Source: Streptomyces nigrescens (GTDB lineage: Bacteria > Actinomycetota > Actinomycetes > Streptomycetales > Streptomycetaceae). From it: a stretch of 64,000 nt of DNA. The stretch spans positions 5,022,001 to 5,086,000 of the forward strand of contig AP026073.1 in assembly GCA_024349765.1 (NCBI GenBank). Reading direction: 5' to 3'. Position 1 is the first letter of the stretch; each line of letters opens with the position of its first letter. Of the stretch, positions 8,193 to 16,134 are shown one piece after another. The notes under the pieces were generated by a model. That model did not search any database. It worked only from the letters and a program-made list of their open reading frames with translations, and was not told where the DNA came from. Both the position numbers and the translations under genes were made by a program.

Positions 8193-9614
8193 ATGTCCGA
8201 CGCACTCCACGAGCTCGACGCCACCGATCTCGCCGCCCGGTTACGCCGCCGCGAGCTGTCCGCCCGGGAGGTCGTGCAGGCTCATCTGGACCGGATCGAA
8301 CAGGTCAATCCCGCCGTCAACGCCGTCGTCACGCTCGATCCCGAGGGCGCCCTGGTCGCCGCCGCCCAAGCCGACGAGCGTCTGGCCCGGGGCGCCGAGG
8401 TGCCGCCTCTGCACGGACTGCCGATCGCCTTCAAGGACACCCACCTCACCCGCGGTATGCGCACCACGTTCGGCTCGCCGCTCTTCGCCGACTATGTGCC
8501 CGCCGAGGACGACCTGGTGGTCGACCGCCTCCAGCGGGCCGGCGTCATCCGCCTCGGCAAGACCAACGTCCCCGAGTTCGCCGCCGGTTCACACACCTTC
8601 AACCCGGTCTTCGGCACCACCCGCAATCCGTACGACACGAGCCGGTCGGCGGGCGGGAGCAGCGGCGGTGCCGCTGCGGCCCTGGCGGCGGGGCTGCAAC
8701 CCCTCGCCGATGGCAGCGACATGGGTGGCTCGCTGCGCAATCCGGCGTCCTTCTGCAACGTGGTCGGGCTGCGGCCCACCCCGGGGCGGGTGCCTCCCCA
8801 CCCCGGCGGCAATATCTGGGACACCCTTGCGGTCCCGGGCCCCATGGGGCGGACCGTCTCCGACACCGCGTTGCTGCTGTCCGCGATGGCCGGTCCGGAT
8901 CCGCGCTGCCCCTTCAGCCTGGAGACCCCCGGCGCGGCGTTCCGGGTGCCGCTCGACCGCGAGCTGCGCGGTCTGCGCGTCGCCTGGTCCCCGGACCTCG
9001 GCGGACACGCACCGGCCGACCCGGACGTCCTCGCCGTGCTGGAGCCGCAGTTGAGCGTCCTGGAGGCGCTCGGCTGCCATGTGGAGACGGCGTGCCCGGA
9101 CCTGGCCGGGGCCGACGAGGCGTTCCGTACGCTGCGGGCGCACAGCTTCGACCTGACGCTGGGCGTGCTGCTCGACGCCGACCGGGAGGCCCTCAGGCCC
9201 AGCCTTGCCCGGAACATCGAGCAGGGCCGCCGGCTCACCCCGGCCGATCTCATCACCGCCACGACGGTCCGCAGTCGGCTCCACCTCGGCGCGGTGGACT
9301 TCTTCTCCCGCTACGACCTGCTGCTCGCCCCGGTCAGTCAGGTCACGCCGTTCGACGCGGAACTGGAGTACCCGACGGAGGTCGCCGGCCGCCCCACGGA
9401 GACCTATCTGGACTGGATGCGCTCGGCCTACCTGATCTCGCTCCTCGGGCTGCCCGCCCTGTCGGTTCCGGCGGGCTTCACGCCCGGTGGCCTTCCCGTG
9501 GGCCTGCAGTTCATCGGTGCGCCGAGGGCCGACCTCGCCGTATTGCAGGCCGGCCATGCCTACGAGACCGCGACCCGCCACGGGCGACGGCGCCCGGACC
9601 TGCCCACCACCTGA
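8193..9614 (+). CDS. Amidase (amidase-signature family)
   Basis: 473 residues with the complete Ser-cisSer-Lys triad: Lys81 in IAFKD, the glycine/serine loop SAGGSSGGAA (cis-Ser near 156) and the nucleophile Ser180 in SDMGGSLRNPA. The family hydrolyses a wide range of amides, and the specificity cannot be read here. It is not GatA-like in context, since no gatB or gatC is nearby. The ATG follows a weak AGAGG ribosome site. It is followed by a YciI-like gene 34 bases downstream, possibly cotranscribed. Confidence 0.88.
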   Translation: MSDALHELDATDLAARLRRRELSAREVVQAHLDRIEQVNPAVNAVVTLDPEGALVAAAQADERLARGAEVPPLHGLPIAFKDTHLTRGMRTTFGSPLFADYVPAEDDLVVDRLQRAGVIRLGKTNVPEFAAGSHTFNPVFGTTRNPYDTSRSAGGSSGGAAAALAAGLQPLADGSDMGGSLRNPASFCNVVGLRPTPGRVPPHPGGNIWDTLAVPGPMGRTVSDTALLLSAMAGPDPRCPFSLETPGAAFRVPLDRELRGLRVAWSPDLGGHAPADPDVLAVLEPQLSVLEALGCHVETACPDLAGADEAFRTLRAHSFDLTLGVLLDADREALRPSLARNIEQGRRLTPADLITATTVRSRLHLGAVDFFSRYDLLLAPVSQVTPFDAELEYPTEVAGRPTETYLDWMRSAYLISLLGLPALSVPAGFTPGGLPVGLQFIGAPRADLAVLQAGHAYETATRHGRRRPDLPTT

Positions 9615-9648
9615 GAGCGAGGAATCCGGCAGTGCATATATTGCAACC

Positions 9649-9948
9649 ATGTTCGTACTGGAACTGACCTATACCGCACCCCTCGAACGCGTCGACGCCG
9701 TCCTCGAGGAGCATGTGGCCTGGCTGCAGCAGCAGTACGCGGCCGGGCACTTCATCGCCGCCGGGCGCAAGGTCCCGCGTGACGGCGGCGTGATCCTCGC
9801 CGCCGGCGTGGACCGGGCGGCCGTGGAGGGCATCGTGGCCCAGGACCCGTTCACCCTCGCCGGTGTGTGCGAGTACCGCATCACGGAATTCGTGGCGACG
9901 ACGACCGCCCCGGCCCTGGAGGCGTACCGGGAGCAGCTGCCGACCTGA
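9649..9948 (+). CDS. YciI-family protein
   Basis: A 99-residue single-domain protein with the YciI ferredoxin-like fold pattern: LELTYTAPLERVDAVLEEHVAWLQQQYAAG, then GRKVPRDGGVILA and DPFTLAGVCEYRITEF. The conserved His in LEEHVAW and Asp in QDPF are those thought to form the family active site. Enzymatic role unknown, although dehydrochlorinase-like chemistry is known for relatives. The start at 9649 is the only one that leaves the domain intact. A perfect 22-base stem-loop follows. Confidence 0.85.
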   Translation: MFVLELTYTAPLERVDAVLEEHVAWLQQQYAAGHFIAAGRKVPRDGGVILAAGVDRAAVEGIVAQDPFTLAGVCEYRITEFVATTTAPALEAYREQLPT

Positions 9949-9981
9949 GGCGGTGACTGGGGGTAACGGGGGTAATGGCGT

Positions 9982-10033
9982 GGCGGGCACCCGGTAGCGG
10001 GCGCCCGGCCCCGCCCGCTACCGGGTGCCCGCC
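9982..10033. terminator. Bidirectional terminator, 22-base perfect stem
   Basis: GGCGGGCACCCGGTAGCGGG and two further bases (9982-10003) pair without mismatch with 10012-10033 around an 8-base loop. The element lies between the converging YciI and sugar-transporter genes and can end transcription from both. Confidence 0.88.
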
Positions 10034-10048
10034 GGCCTGGCGAGAAGG

Positions 10049-11515
10049 CTAGGAAGACGTAGTAGGCGGCACCGCCGACTTGCCGAGCGGGGCGGCGCCC
10101 ACCGGTTCGGGCACGCCGGCCACGGGCCAGCGGCCGCCGTTCCGCCAGTACCCCTGGATCTCCTCCAGCTGGCGCCCCTTGGTCTCCGGTGCGGTGACGG
10201 TCGCGAAGGCCAGCGCGGCGACGGCGAGCACGCCGAGCGCCGCGAAGGTCCGCGCCGCTCCTGCCCAGGCCATCAGCGACGGGAAGAACTGGGCGATCAG
10301 CAGATTAGCGACCAGATCCGCGGTGAGCATCACCGAAGCCCCGGTCGACCGCAGCTGCGCCGGGAACGCCTCACTCGCGTAAACCCAGATCAGCGACCCG
10401 AAACCGAAGTTGAAGGCCGCGGTGAACAGCAGGATCGCCCCGAAACCGACCCACGTCATCGTGCCGTGCAGCTCTCCCGAGCCGAAGACCGCGGTCAGCA
10501 CGCCCAGCATCACGACCATGGTGCCGATGCCGCAGAGCAGCACCACCCGGCGGCCGAGCCGGTCGATGATGAGGATGGCGAGCACGGTGGCGGCCAGTGA
10601 GGCGAGCTGGACGAAGGACGGCAGCAGGAAGTTCTGCCCGTTGCCGGTGAAGCCCATCTCCTCGAAGATCTGCGGGCTGTAGTACGTCACGGCGTTGATG
10701 CCGGTGATCTGACAGAAGAACCCCAGCCCGATGACGAAGAGCGCCGCGCGGGCATAGGGCTTGCGCAGCAGGGAACGCGCCGATCCGCCGCTCTCCTCGG
10801 CGAGCGCGGCACCGACGGCCGCGACCTCCGCGTGAGGGTCGACGTCCGGGTCGGTCATGGCCATCACTTCGACGGCCCGTTCCGTGCGCCCTTTGAGGAC
10901 GTACCACCGCGGGGTGTCCGGCAACCGGAACAGCGGAATCAGGACGAGCGCGGCAGGGATCGCGGAGAGACCGAGCATCCAGCGCCAGTGCCCGCCACCG
11001 GACAGGCCCCAGTTGACGAAGTACGTGAGGACGATGCCGGCGACCGTGGCCACTTGATAGGCGGCGACGGAGGCGCCCCGGATACGGGCCGGGGTGGATT
11101 CGGCGATGTAGAGCGGCGCGGCGACGATCGAGATCCCGATGGCGACGCCGAGCAGGAAACGGACGACGTCCAGCACGACGACGTTGGGCGCGGCGGCGGA
11201 GAGCGCGACGAACACCGCGTACGAGCCGGCGACGATCAGCATCGCCGCCTTTCGCCCCAACGCGTCGGCGAGCTTGCCGCCGATCAGTGCTCCCACGATG
11301 GAGCCGAACACCAAGATGCTGTTGACCAGCCCTTTTTCGGTTTCGGTGAGGTGGAAGTCCTTGCTCAGGAACACCAGGGCACCGGAGATGCTGCCGGTGT
11401 CGTAGCCGTAGATGACGCCAACGATGGCGCCGGTGAGCGCGAACAGCCTGCCGGTGCGACCGGAAGTCCCGGCGGACGGCGGCGGAGGCGTCGCGGAGAT
11501 CGTGGCAGTGGACAT
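10049..11515 (-). CDS. MFS sugar porter
   Basis: A 488-residue, 12-helix sugar/H+ symporter of the GalP/XylE/GLUT type. Signature elements: GAIVGVIYGYDTGSISGAL in helix 1, GGKLADALGRK (loop 2-3), FLLGVAIGISIVAAPLYIAE, the central QITGINAVTYYSPQIFEEMGF and PETKGRQLEEI near the end. The QITGIN/YY block binds hexose or pentose in structurally known relatives. It is divergent from the SIS isomerase, aldolase and DeoR genes, which suggests that it imports the sugar they metabolise. The exact sugar cannot be read from the sequence. Confidence 0.9.
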   Translation of the reverse strand: MSTATISATPPPPSAGTSGRTGRLFALTGAIVGVIYGYDTGSISGALVFLSKDFHLTETEKGLVNSILVFGSIVGALIGGKLADALGRKAAMLIVAGSYAVFVALSAAAPNVVVLDVVRFLLGVAIGISIVAAPLYIAESTPARIRGASVAAYQVATVAGIVLTYFVNWGLSGGGHWRWMLGLSAIPAALVLIPLFRLPDTPRWYVLKGRTERAVEVMAMTDPDVDPHAEVAAVGAALAEESGGSARSLLRKPYARAALFVIGLGFFCQITGINAVTYYSPQIFEEMGFTGNGQNFLLPSFVQLASLAATVLAILIIDRLGRRVVLLCGIGTMVVMLGVLTAVFGSGELHGTMTWVGFGAILLFTAAFNFGFGSLIWVYASEAFPAQLRSTGASVMLTADLVANLLIAQFFPSLMAWAGAARTFAALGVLAVAALAFATVTAPETKGRQLEEIQGYWRNGGRWPVAGVPEPVGAAPLGKSAVPPTTSS

Positions 11516-11876
11516 GGGGAGTCCTTTGTGCGGCGGGGCGGCCTTGCTGCGCGGGTGAGTGCGTCAGCGCGTGCGTCAGTGATTGCGTCAGTGATTGATC
11601 ATGCGAGTATTTGACGCTCTTCGCGCAACTGTCAACACCCACGTGTCGCCTCAGAACCTCACAGCGCGGCACAGCCATCCCCCACACATCCCCTTTCCCT
11701 CCGGCACAGCCACCCATTCGAGGGATGGATCGCTGGAGCGATGTTGCGTACAGTCGATTGCAGCAGGCGAGAAAGTTGCAGTTTCGAGCAATCCGATCGC
11801 AGAGTATCCAGCCGAGGCCGGAGGGAACCGGCCGCAACGGAGCAAGACCGCTTCACACATCACGGGAGGGTGGGCC
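11516..11876. promoter_or_regulatory. Divergent regulatory region of the sugar locus
   Basis: 361 bases between the porter and the isomerase. Next to the porter, GTGCGTCAGC and two GCGTCAGTGATTG direct repeats lie at 11561-11600. Nearer the isomerase, at 11768-11788, is an imperfect dyad CGAGAAAGTTGCAGTTTCGAG. The DeoR regulator encoded downstream is the obvious candidate to bind here. No open frame in the region looks coding. Confidence 0.45.
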
Positions 11877-12782
11877 ATGAGCGAGACCTCGTACATGGAG
11901 CAGGAGCTGCACAGCCAGCCGGAGACCTGGCGGCAGGCCGCACGGATCGGAGCGGCCGCCGGCCCGCTGCCGAAGGCGGGGCAACGAGTGGCCGTCATCG
12001 GCTGCGGCACCTCATGGTTCATGGCGCAGTCGTACGCGGCGTTGCGCGAGAGCGCCGGCTTGGGCGTGACGGACCCGTTCGCCGCTTCCGAGGCCTTCCT
12101 CGGCGGCGACCGCGGCTATGACGCGGTGGTGGCGATCACCCGCTCGGGCACCACGACCGAAGTGCTGCGGGTACTCGACGCGGTCCAGGGACGTATTCCA
12201 ACGGTGACGATCCTCGGCGACCCCGAGACGCCGGCCGTGGCTCTGTCCGACGAAACGGTCGAGCTTCCGTTCGCCGACGAGAAGTCGGTGGTGCAGACCC
12301 GCTTCGCGACCACGGCGCTGACGCTGCTGCGCGCACATCTGGGCGAGGACGTCTCCCGGGCCGTGACCGACGCGGAAGAGGCCCTGACCGCAATGGTCGA
12401 GAAGGAATGGGTGGACGCCGAGCAGTTCTCCTTCCTCGGCACGGGCTGGACGTTCGGGCTGGCCAACGAGGCGGCCCTCAAGATGCGGGAGGCTTCGCAG
12501 AGCTGGACGGAGTCCTACCCCGCCATGGAGTACCGCCACGGCCCCATCTCGATAGCCGCGCCCGGTCGGGTGACCTGGCTGTTCGGCGAAGCCCCGGAGG
12601 GGCTGGAGGCCGATGTGGTGCGGACGGGTGCGCGTTTCGTGCGCCATACGCGCGATCCGCTGGCGGATCTGGTCCTGGTCCAGCGCGTGGCGCTGGAGCG
12701 TGCCCGGGCCCGTGGCCTGGACCCGGACAACCCGCGCAGCCTGACCCGCTCGGTGATGCTCGGGGCCCCGGCCGCCTCATAG
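11877..12782 (+). CDS. SIS-domain sugar isomerase (AgaS/GlmS-isomerase-like)
   Basis: 301 residues made of two sugar-isomerase (SIS) domains, like the isomerase half of GlmS without the glutaminase. Phosphosugar-binding motifs: GCGTSWFMAQSYAAL in domain 1 and ITRSGTTTEVL, then SFLGTGWTFGLANEAALKMREA in domain 2, and MEYRHGPI near the end. Relatives (AgaS, FrlB) deaminate or isomerise amino-sugar phosphates. Followed 70 bases on by a tagatose/fructose-bisphosphate-type aldolase, which fits a route from hexosamine- or galactosamine-6-phosphate to triose phosphates, although no kinase or deacetylase is adjacent. Start: ATG with GGGAGGG upstream. Confidence 0.87.
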   Translation: MSETSYMEQELHSQPETWRQAARIGAAAGPLPKAGQRVAVIGCGTSWFMAQSYAALRESAGLGVTDPFAASEAFLGGDRGYDAVVAITRSGTTTEVLRVLDAVQGRIPTVTILGDPETPAVALSDETVELPFADEKSVVQTRFATTALTLLRAHLGEDVSRAVTDAEEALTAMVEKEWVDAEQFSFLGTGWTFGLANEAALKMREASQSWTESYPAMEYRHGPISIAAPGRVTWLFGEAPEGLEADVVRTGARFVRHTRDPLADLVLVQRVALERARARGLDPDNPRSLTRSVMLGAPAAS

Positions 12783-12852
12783 CCCGCCGCTCCTCCGCGC
12801 CGCCCTCCCTTCCCTCCCCATCTCACCTGCTCTGCAAGGGAGTTCACATCCC

Positions 12853-13734
12853 ATGCCCCTGGTCCCCACCTCGTCACTGATCGACGCCGCACGTGAGGCG
12901 CACGTCGGTGCAGCGGCCTTCAACGTCATCCATTTGGAAACCGCCGAGGCACTCGTCACGGCCGCCGAACGCACCGGCATTCCGCTGATCCTGCAGATCA
13001 GCGAGAACTGCATCCGCTACCACGGCAGCCTGCTCCCCATCACCCGCGCCACGCTGGCCCTTGCCGAGGGCTCCAGCGCCCGGATCGCGGTCCATCTCGA
13101 CCACATCACCGATGCCGAACTGGTCCGCGAGGGCATCACCGCAGGGGTCGGTTCGGTCATGGTGGATGCTTCCGCCCTTCCCTACGAGGAGAACGTCGCC
13201 ACCACCGCCGAACTCACCTCCTGGTGCCACGACCGTGGGGCCTATGTCGAGGCGGAGCTCGGCGAGGTGGGCGGCAAGGACGGCGTACACGCGCCGGGCG
13301 TGCGCACGGATCCGGACGAGGCATTGGCATTCGTCAGCGCGACCGGCGTGGATGCCCTCGCCGTGGCCGTGGGCTCGTCCCATGCGATGCACGAGCGCAC
13401 GGCCGTCCTGGACAAGGAGCTCATCGCGGCGCTCCGTGCCACGTTGCCGGTGCCGCTGGTCCTGCACGGGTCCTCCGGCGTGCCGGACGACGAGTTGCGC
13501 CGGGCCATCGCCGCCGGAATGACGAAGATCAATATCTCCACTCATCTGGTCTCCGTCTTCACCCAGTCGATACGCGGGACGCTGGACGCGAACCCGTCAC
13601 TGGTCGACTCCCGGAAGTACGTCAAGCCGGCCCGGGAGGCCGTGGCCGAAGAGGCCGCACGACTGCTGGGCGTGCTGGCCACTCCGGCGACGGTGCCGGG
13701 GCAGTACGCGGCCCAGGCGCCGGCGCGCGGCTGA
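12853..13734 (+). CDS. Class II aldolase, KbaY/GatY (tagatose-bisphosphate) type
   Basis: 293-residue zinc-dependent aldolase. VHLDHITD (80-87) supplies the catalytic Asp83 and zinc ligand His84. EAELGEVGGKDG is the glycine-rich loop, AVGSSHAMH and VLHGSSGVPDDELRRAI carry the other zinc His residues, and GMTKINISTHL is the phosphate site. It cleaves a ketose (bis)phosphate to dihydroxyacetone phosphate and an aldehyde. The size and the amino-sugar-type context favour a GatY/KbaY-like role over glycolytic FBA. Start ATG follows CAAGGGAG. A tandem GCAAGGAG array begins 33 bases after the stop. Confidence 0.87.
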   Translation: MPLVPTSSLIDAAREAHVGAAAFNVIHLETAEALVTAAERTGIPLILQISENCIRYHGSLLPITRATLALAEGSSARIAVHLDHITDAELVREGITAGVGSVMVDASALPYEENVATTAELTSWCHDRGAYVEAELGEVGGKDGVHAPGVRTDPDEALAFVSATGVDALAVAVGSSHAMHERTAVLDKELIAALRATLPVPLVLHGSSGVPDDELRRAIAAGMTKINISTHLVSVFTQSIRGTLDANPSLVDSRKYVKPAREAVAEEAARLLGVLATPATVPGQYAAQAPARG

Positions 13735-13766
13735 GCACCGGCCCGCGGCTCAGCGGGGCCAGACAT

Positions 13767-13814
13767 GCAAGGAGGCAAGGAGGCAAGGAGGCAAGGAGGC
13801 AAGGAGGCAAGGAG
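13767..13814. repeat. Tandem repeat, six copies of GCAAGGAG
   Basis: Six exact head-to-tail copies of the 8-mer GCAAGGAG, followed to about 13890 by a strongly purine-biased stretch (AGAGAGATAGAGAGAAAGAG and similar). It lies between the aldolase and deoR genes, is non-coding, and each copy resembles a ribosome-binding site. Confidence 0.95.
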
Positions 13815-13951
13815 ACGGTGCCACATAGAGAGATAGAGAGAAAGAGAGGAGGCGGACGGAGAAGAGAGGGAGGAGAAGAGCAAGAGATGCGGCGAACGAG
13901 GGGGCCGACCGGGCGTCATCGTGGTCGATTGAAACGAATTAGGCTCGCGCT

Positions 13952-14773
13952 ATGAAGCGCCATGAACGGATGAACGCACTGCTCGAGCTGCTCGGTGAGC
14001 GGGGTCGGGTGGATGTCGAGGAGGCAGCGACCGCACTGGAGGTCTCGGCCGCCACGATGCGGCGCGACATGGATGCTCTCGCCGAGCAGCAGTTGCTGAC
14101 CCGCACCCGGGGTGGGGCAGTGCTCAGCTCCGTGGCGTACGACCTGCCGATCCGCTACAAGCATGCGCACCGGTCGGCGGAGAAGGAAGCGGTGGCACAG
14201 GCTGCGGCGAAGCTGGTCGAGCGTGGTGATGTGGTCGGGCTGAGTGGTGGCACCACGACCACGGCGATCGCCCGGGTGCTCGCCACACGTCCGGACTTCG
14301 CGGAGGCGGGCCCGCAGCCGCATCTGACGATCGTCACCAATTCGCTGAACATCGCCAATGAGCTGGCCGTGCGGCCGCAGATCAAGATTGTGCTCACTGG
14401 CGGGGTGGCGCACTCGCGGTCGTTCGAACTGGTCGGGCCCTTCAGCGAGTTGGTGCTCCAGCAGATCTCGATCGATATCGCGTTCATCGGGGCGAACGGC
14501 ATGGACCCGGTGATGGGGGCCACCGTTCACGACGAGGCCGAGGCCCGGGTCAACCGCCTCATGGCGGAGCGCGCCCGGCGTGCGGTGATCGTCGCGGACT
14601 CGTCGAAGATCGGCGAACGGTGCTTCGCCCGGGTCGGTGACACGGACGTCTTTGACACCTTCATCACGGATGCGAGCGCCAAGGAAGCCACTCGCCGGGA
14701 GTTCGCAGACCGAGGGCTGCGGGTGGTGACGGCACGCCCGCCCGCGACCGAGCGAGTGAGTGAGAGTGAGTGA
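13952..14773 (+). CDS. DeoR-family transcriptional regulator
   Basis: 273 residues. An N-terminal DeoR helix-turn-helix (about 1-58; RHERMNALLELLGERGRVDV, then ALEVSAATMRRDMDAL) is joined to a DeoRC sugar-phosphate sensor domain (about 75-250; GLSGGTTTTAIAR, VTNSLNIANELA, LTGGVA, FIGANGMD, ADSSKIG). It should respond to a phosphosugar intermediate and control the adjacent isomerase, aldolase and divergent porter. The C-terminus ends in a Ser/Glu run encoded by a GAGT-type simple repeat that continues past the stop codon, so the exact end may vary among strains. Confidence 0.9.
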   Translation: MKRHERMNALLELLGERGRVDVEEAATALEVSAATMRRDMDALAEQQLLTRTRGGAVLSSVAYDLPIRYKHAHRSAEKEAVAQAAAKLVERGDVVGLSGGTTTTAIARVLATRPDFAEAGPQPHLTIVTNSLNIANELAVRPQIKIVLTGGVAHSRSFELVGPFSELVLQQISIDIAFIGANGMDPVMGATVHDEAEARVNRLMAERARRAVIVADSSKIGERCFARVGDTDVFDTFITDASAKEATRREFADRGLRVVTARPPATERVSESE

Positions 14774-15533
14774 GTAGGTAGGTAGTTGGTAGGTAGTTGG
14801 TAGGTAGTGCGAGCGGGTGGCGAGGTTGATTGCTTCTCGTTGGGTTGCCTCTCGTTGGGTGAGGGTGGGGCGAGGGCTGGGACGCGGGTGGGCTGGGGTG
14901 GGCGGGGCGGGCGGGGGCCGGGGGCCCGGGGGGAGAGGCCCCCGGGGACGGCAGCTGCGGGCGGCAGCTGCGGTCGGCCCCAGGCTGTGGTTGGGAAGGC
15001 CGGGGGCAACTGCGCGGGGAGGCCGGCGGTGGGGAGTACGTGGCGTGGCAGGCCGAGCAGGGTGACATGGCCGAGCCGACTCGGCGGGCCGAACTGACTT
15101 GACATGACCTGGAGTATCGGCGGATCGACGAGCTGTAGTCGGCCGGGGTCGAGGACGGGATGGTTGTCGAGCTCGCCGGGGCTGACCCTGCCTTCAGCCC
15201 GAGATGGCAAGGCACCTTCCGTCGGAGCTGGCGCGGCACCTTCGGCTCGAGGTGGCAAGGCATCTTCCGTCAGAGCTGGCGCGGCACCTTAGGCCCAAGC
15301 CGGCGCAGTGCCTTCGGCCCGAGCTGGCGTGGCACCTTCGGGCAGGCGGCGGGGTCGGGGAGGGATGGGGCTGGTTCCTAAAGGGGCGCTCTTGTGTCGC
15401 GCTCGTGTCCCTGTGAGACCCCCGAGGCTGTTTTCCCGGGGCGCGTGTGGACAATGGGGAATGAACGTGCGAAGCCAGTCGTGTGCTTCGCGGGGGATTG
15501 CATTTGAACCTGAGTTTCCACGGGGGAGATCAC
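14774..15533. other. 760-base non-coding region with several short repeats
   Basis: The stretch starts with 11-base TAGGTAGTTGG repeats continuing from the deoR end. It then has G-runs (14870-14945) with a GGGGGCCGGGGGCCC-type self-complementary stretch, two GGCAGCTGCGG copies near 14950, and the 24-base tandem array at 15206-15349. No frame shows coding character. The last 150 bases hold the promoter of the small secreted protein. Confidence 0.7.
15206..15349. repeat. 24-base tandem repeat, six copies
   Basis: Six head-to-tail 24-mers of the form GGCGCGGCACCTTCGGCCCG plus four bases, beginning at 15206, 15230, 15254, 15278, 15302 and 15326. A decayed copy lies at 15182. Copies 1 and 3 are nearly identical, as are 2 and 4, so a 48-base higher-order unit is visible. 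Because the unit is a multiple of three, a frame reads as 8-residue repeats (ARHLRPEL-like), but no start, ribosome site or family supports translation. Confidence 0.92.
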
Positions 15534-15845
15534 GTGCGGAAGATCATGGCCATATCGCTGGCAGCGGTGGCGTGCAGCGCCTCGCTCACCCTTGTCGCCT
15601 CGTCGCCGGCGGCGGCGGCCGACCACTCACCGCAGTGCGTCAAGGTCCGGAAGTTCTTCAACAAGGGCCAGCAGCGATACGTGCGCCTGGCGAACCTGTG
15701 CACCCAGCGCGTGTCGTGCTACAAGATCGTCATTCCTCACCACAAGGACCCGAGTGGTCGCCTTGCCAAGGGGGCGACGAGGGACGTCTGGTACGGCACG
15801 ACGGGGATTCCGCGAGCGCTGTATGTGAAGAACGTTTCCTGCTGA
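15534..15845 (+). CDS. Small secreted protein with four cysteines
   Basis: 103 residues from a GTG preceded by GGGGGAG. A Sec signal peptide (RKIMAISLAAVACSASLTLVA) ends at SPAAAA-DHS. The mature part, about 70 residues, is basic and has four cysteines (SPQC, NLC, VSCYK, NVSC), consistent with two disulfides in a compact exported domain. I do not recognise a family; small beta-rich Streptomyces exported proteins of this layout are common. It stands alone between repeat-rich stretches, in the opposite direction to the TetR gene that follows. Confidence 0.75.
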   Translation: MRKIMAISLAAVACSASLTLVASSPAAAADHSPQCVKVRKFFNKGQQRYVRLANLCTQRVSCYKIVIPHHKDPSGRLAKGATRDVWYGTTGIPRALYVKNVSC

Positions 15846-15852
15846 GGACAGT

Positions 15853-15957
15853 GAGTCTTGAGCGGTGAGACTTGAGCGGTGAGCAGTGAGCAGTGAGCCG
15901 TGGGCAGTGAGCGGTGCGCTGCGAGCAGTGAGTAGTGAGAAGTGAGCGGTGGGCCGT
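15853..15957. repeat. 7-base tandem repeat, about 15 copies of GAGCRGT
   Basis: Immediately after the secreted-protein stop codon, units such as GAGCGGT, GAGCAGT, GAGCCGT and GAGTAGT follow in strict 7-base register for about 105 bases. With a 7-base period, no frame is preserved, so it is not coding. The array could vary in length between isolates. Confidence 0.93.
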
Positions 15958-16046
15958 CGAGGGAATCGGCGGCCCTTCGTTCGTCCGTCCGCCGCCGCGT
16001 GGACGCACGGCGCGCGGGCTTGCACGTCAGGCCGGCCGTACTTGAT

Positions 16047-16134
16047 TGCGGGCAGCCGCCCACGGCGTTGCGGTCGGTTGCGCACGGCGCTGCGGTCAGA
16101 CGCGTACGGGCTTGCGGTCAGACGCGTACGGCGA
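16047..16134. repeat. 22-base tandem repeat running into the TetR gene 3' end
   Basis: Four copies start at 16047, 16069, 16091 and 16113. The last two share TGCGGTCAGACGCGTACGG exactly. The copy at 16113 contains the stop codon and last codons of the leftward TetR gene, so the array looks like outward duplication of that gene end, with older copies progressively diverged. Confidence 0.88.

Noticed and set aside
14807-15097. 96-codon Gly-rich frame in the repeat region
   Set aside because: Extreme Gly/Arg low complexity, G-run DNA, no ribosome site; judged non-coding.
15204-15416. Frame encoding octapeptide repeats over the 24-base array
   Set aside because: The periodic protein is a by-product of the DNA repeat; no start signal and no coding sequence on either side.
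15853-15957. Possible CRISPR-like array
   Set aside because: The repeats are contiguous 7-mers without spacers, and no cas gene is present.
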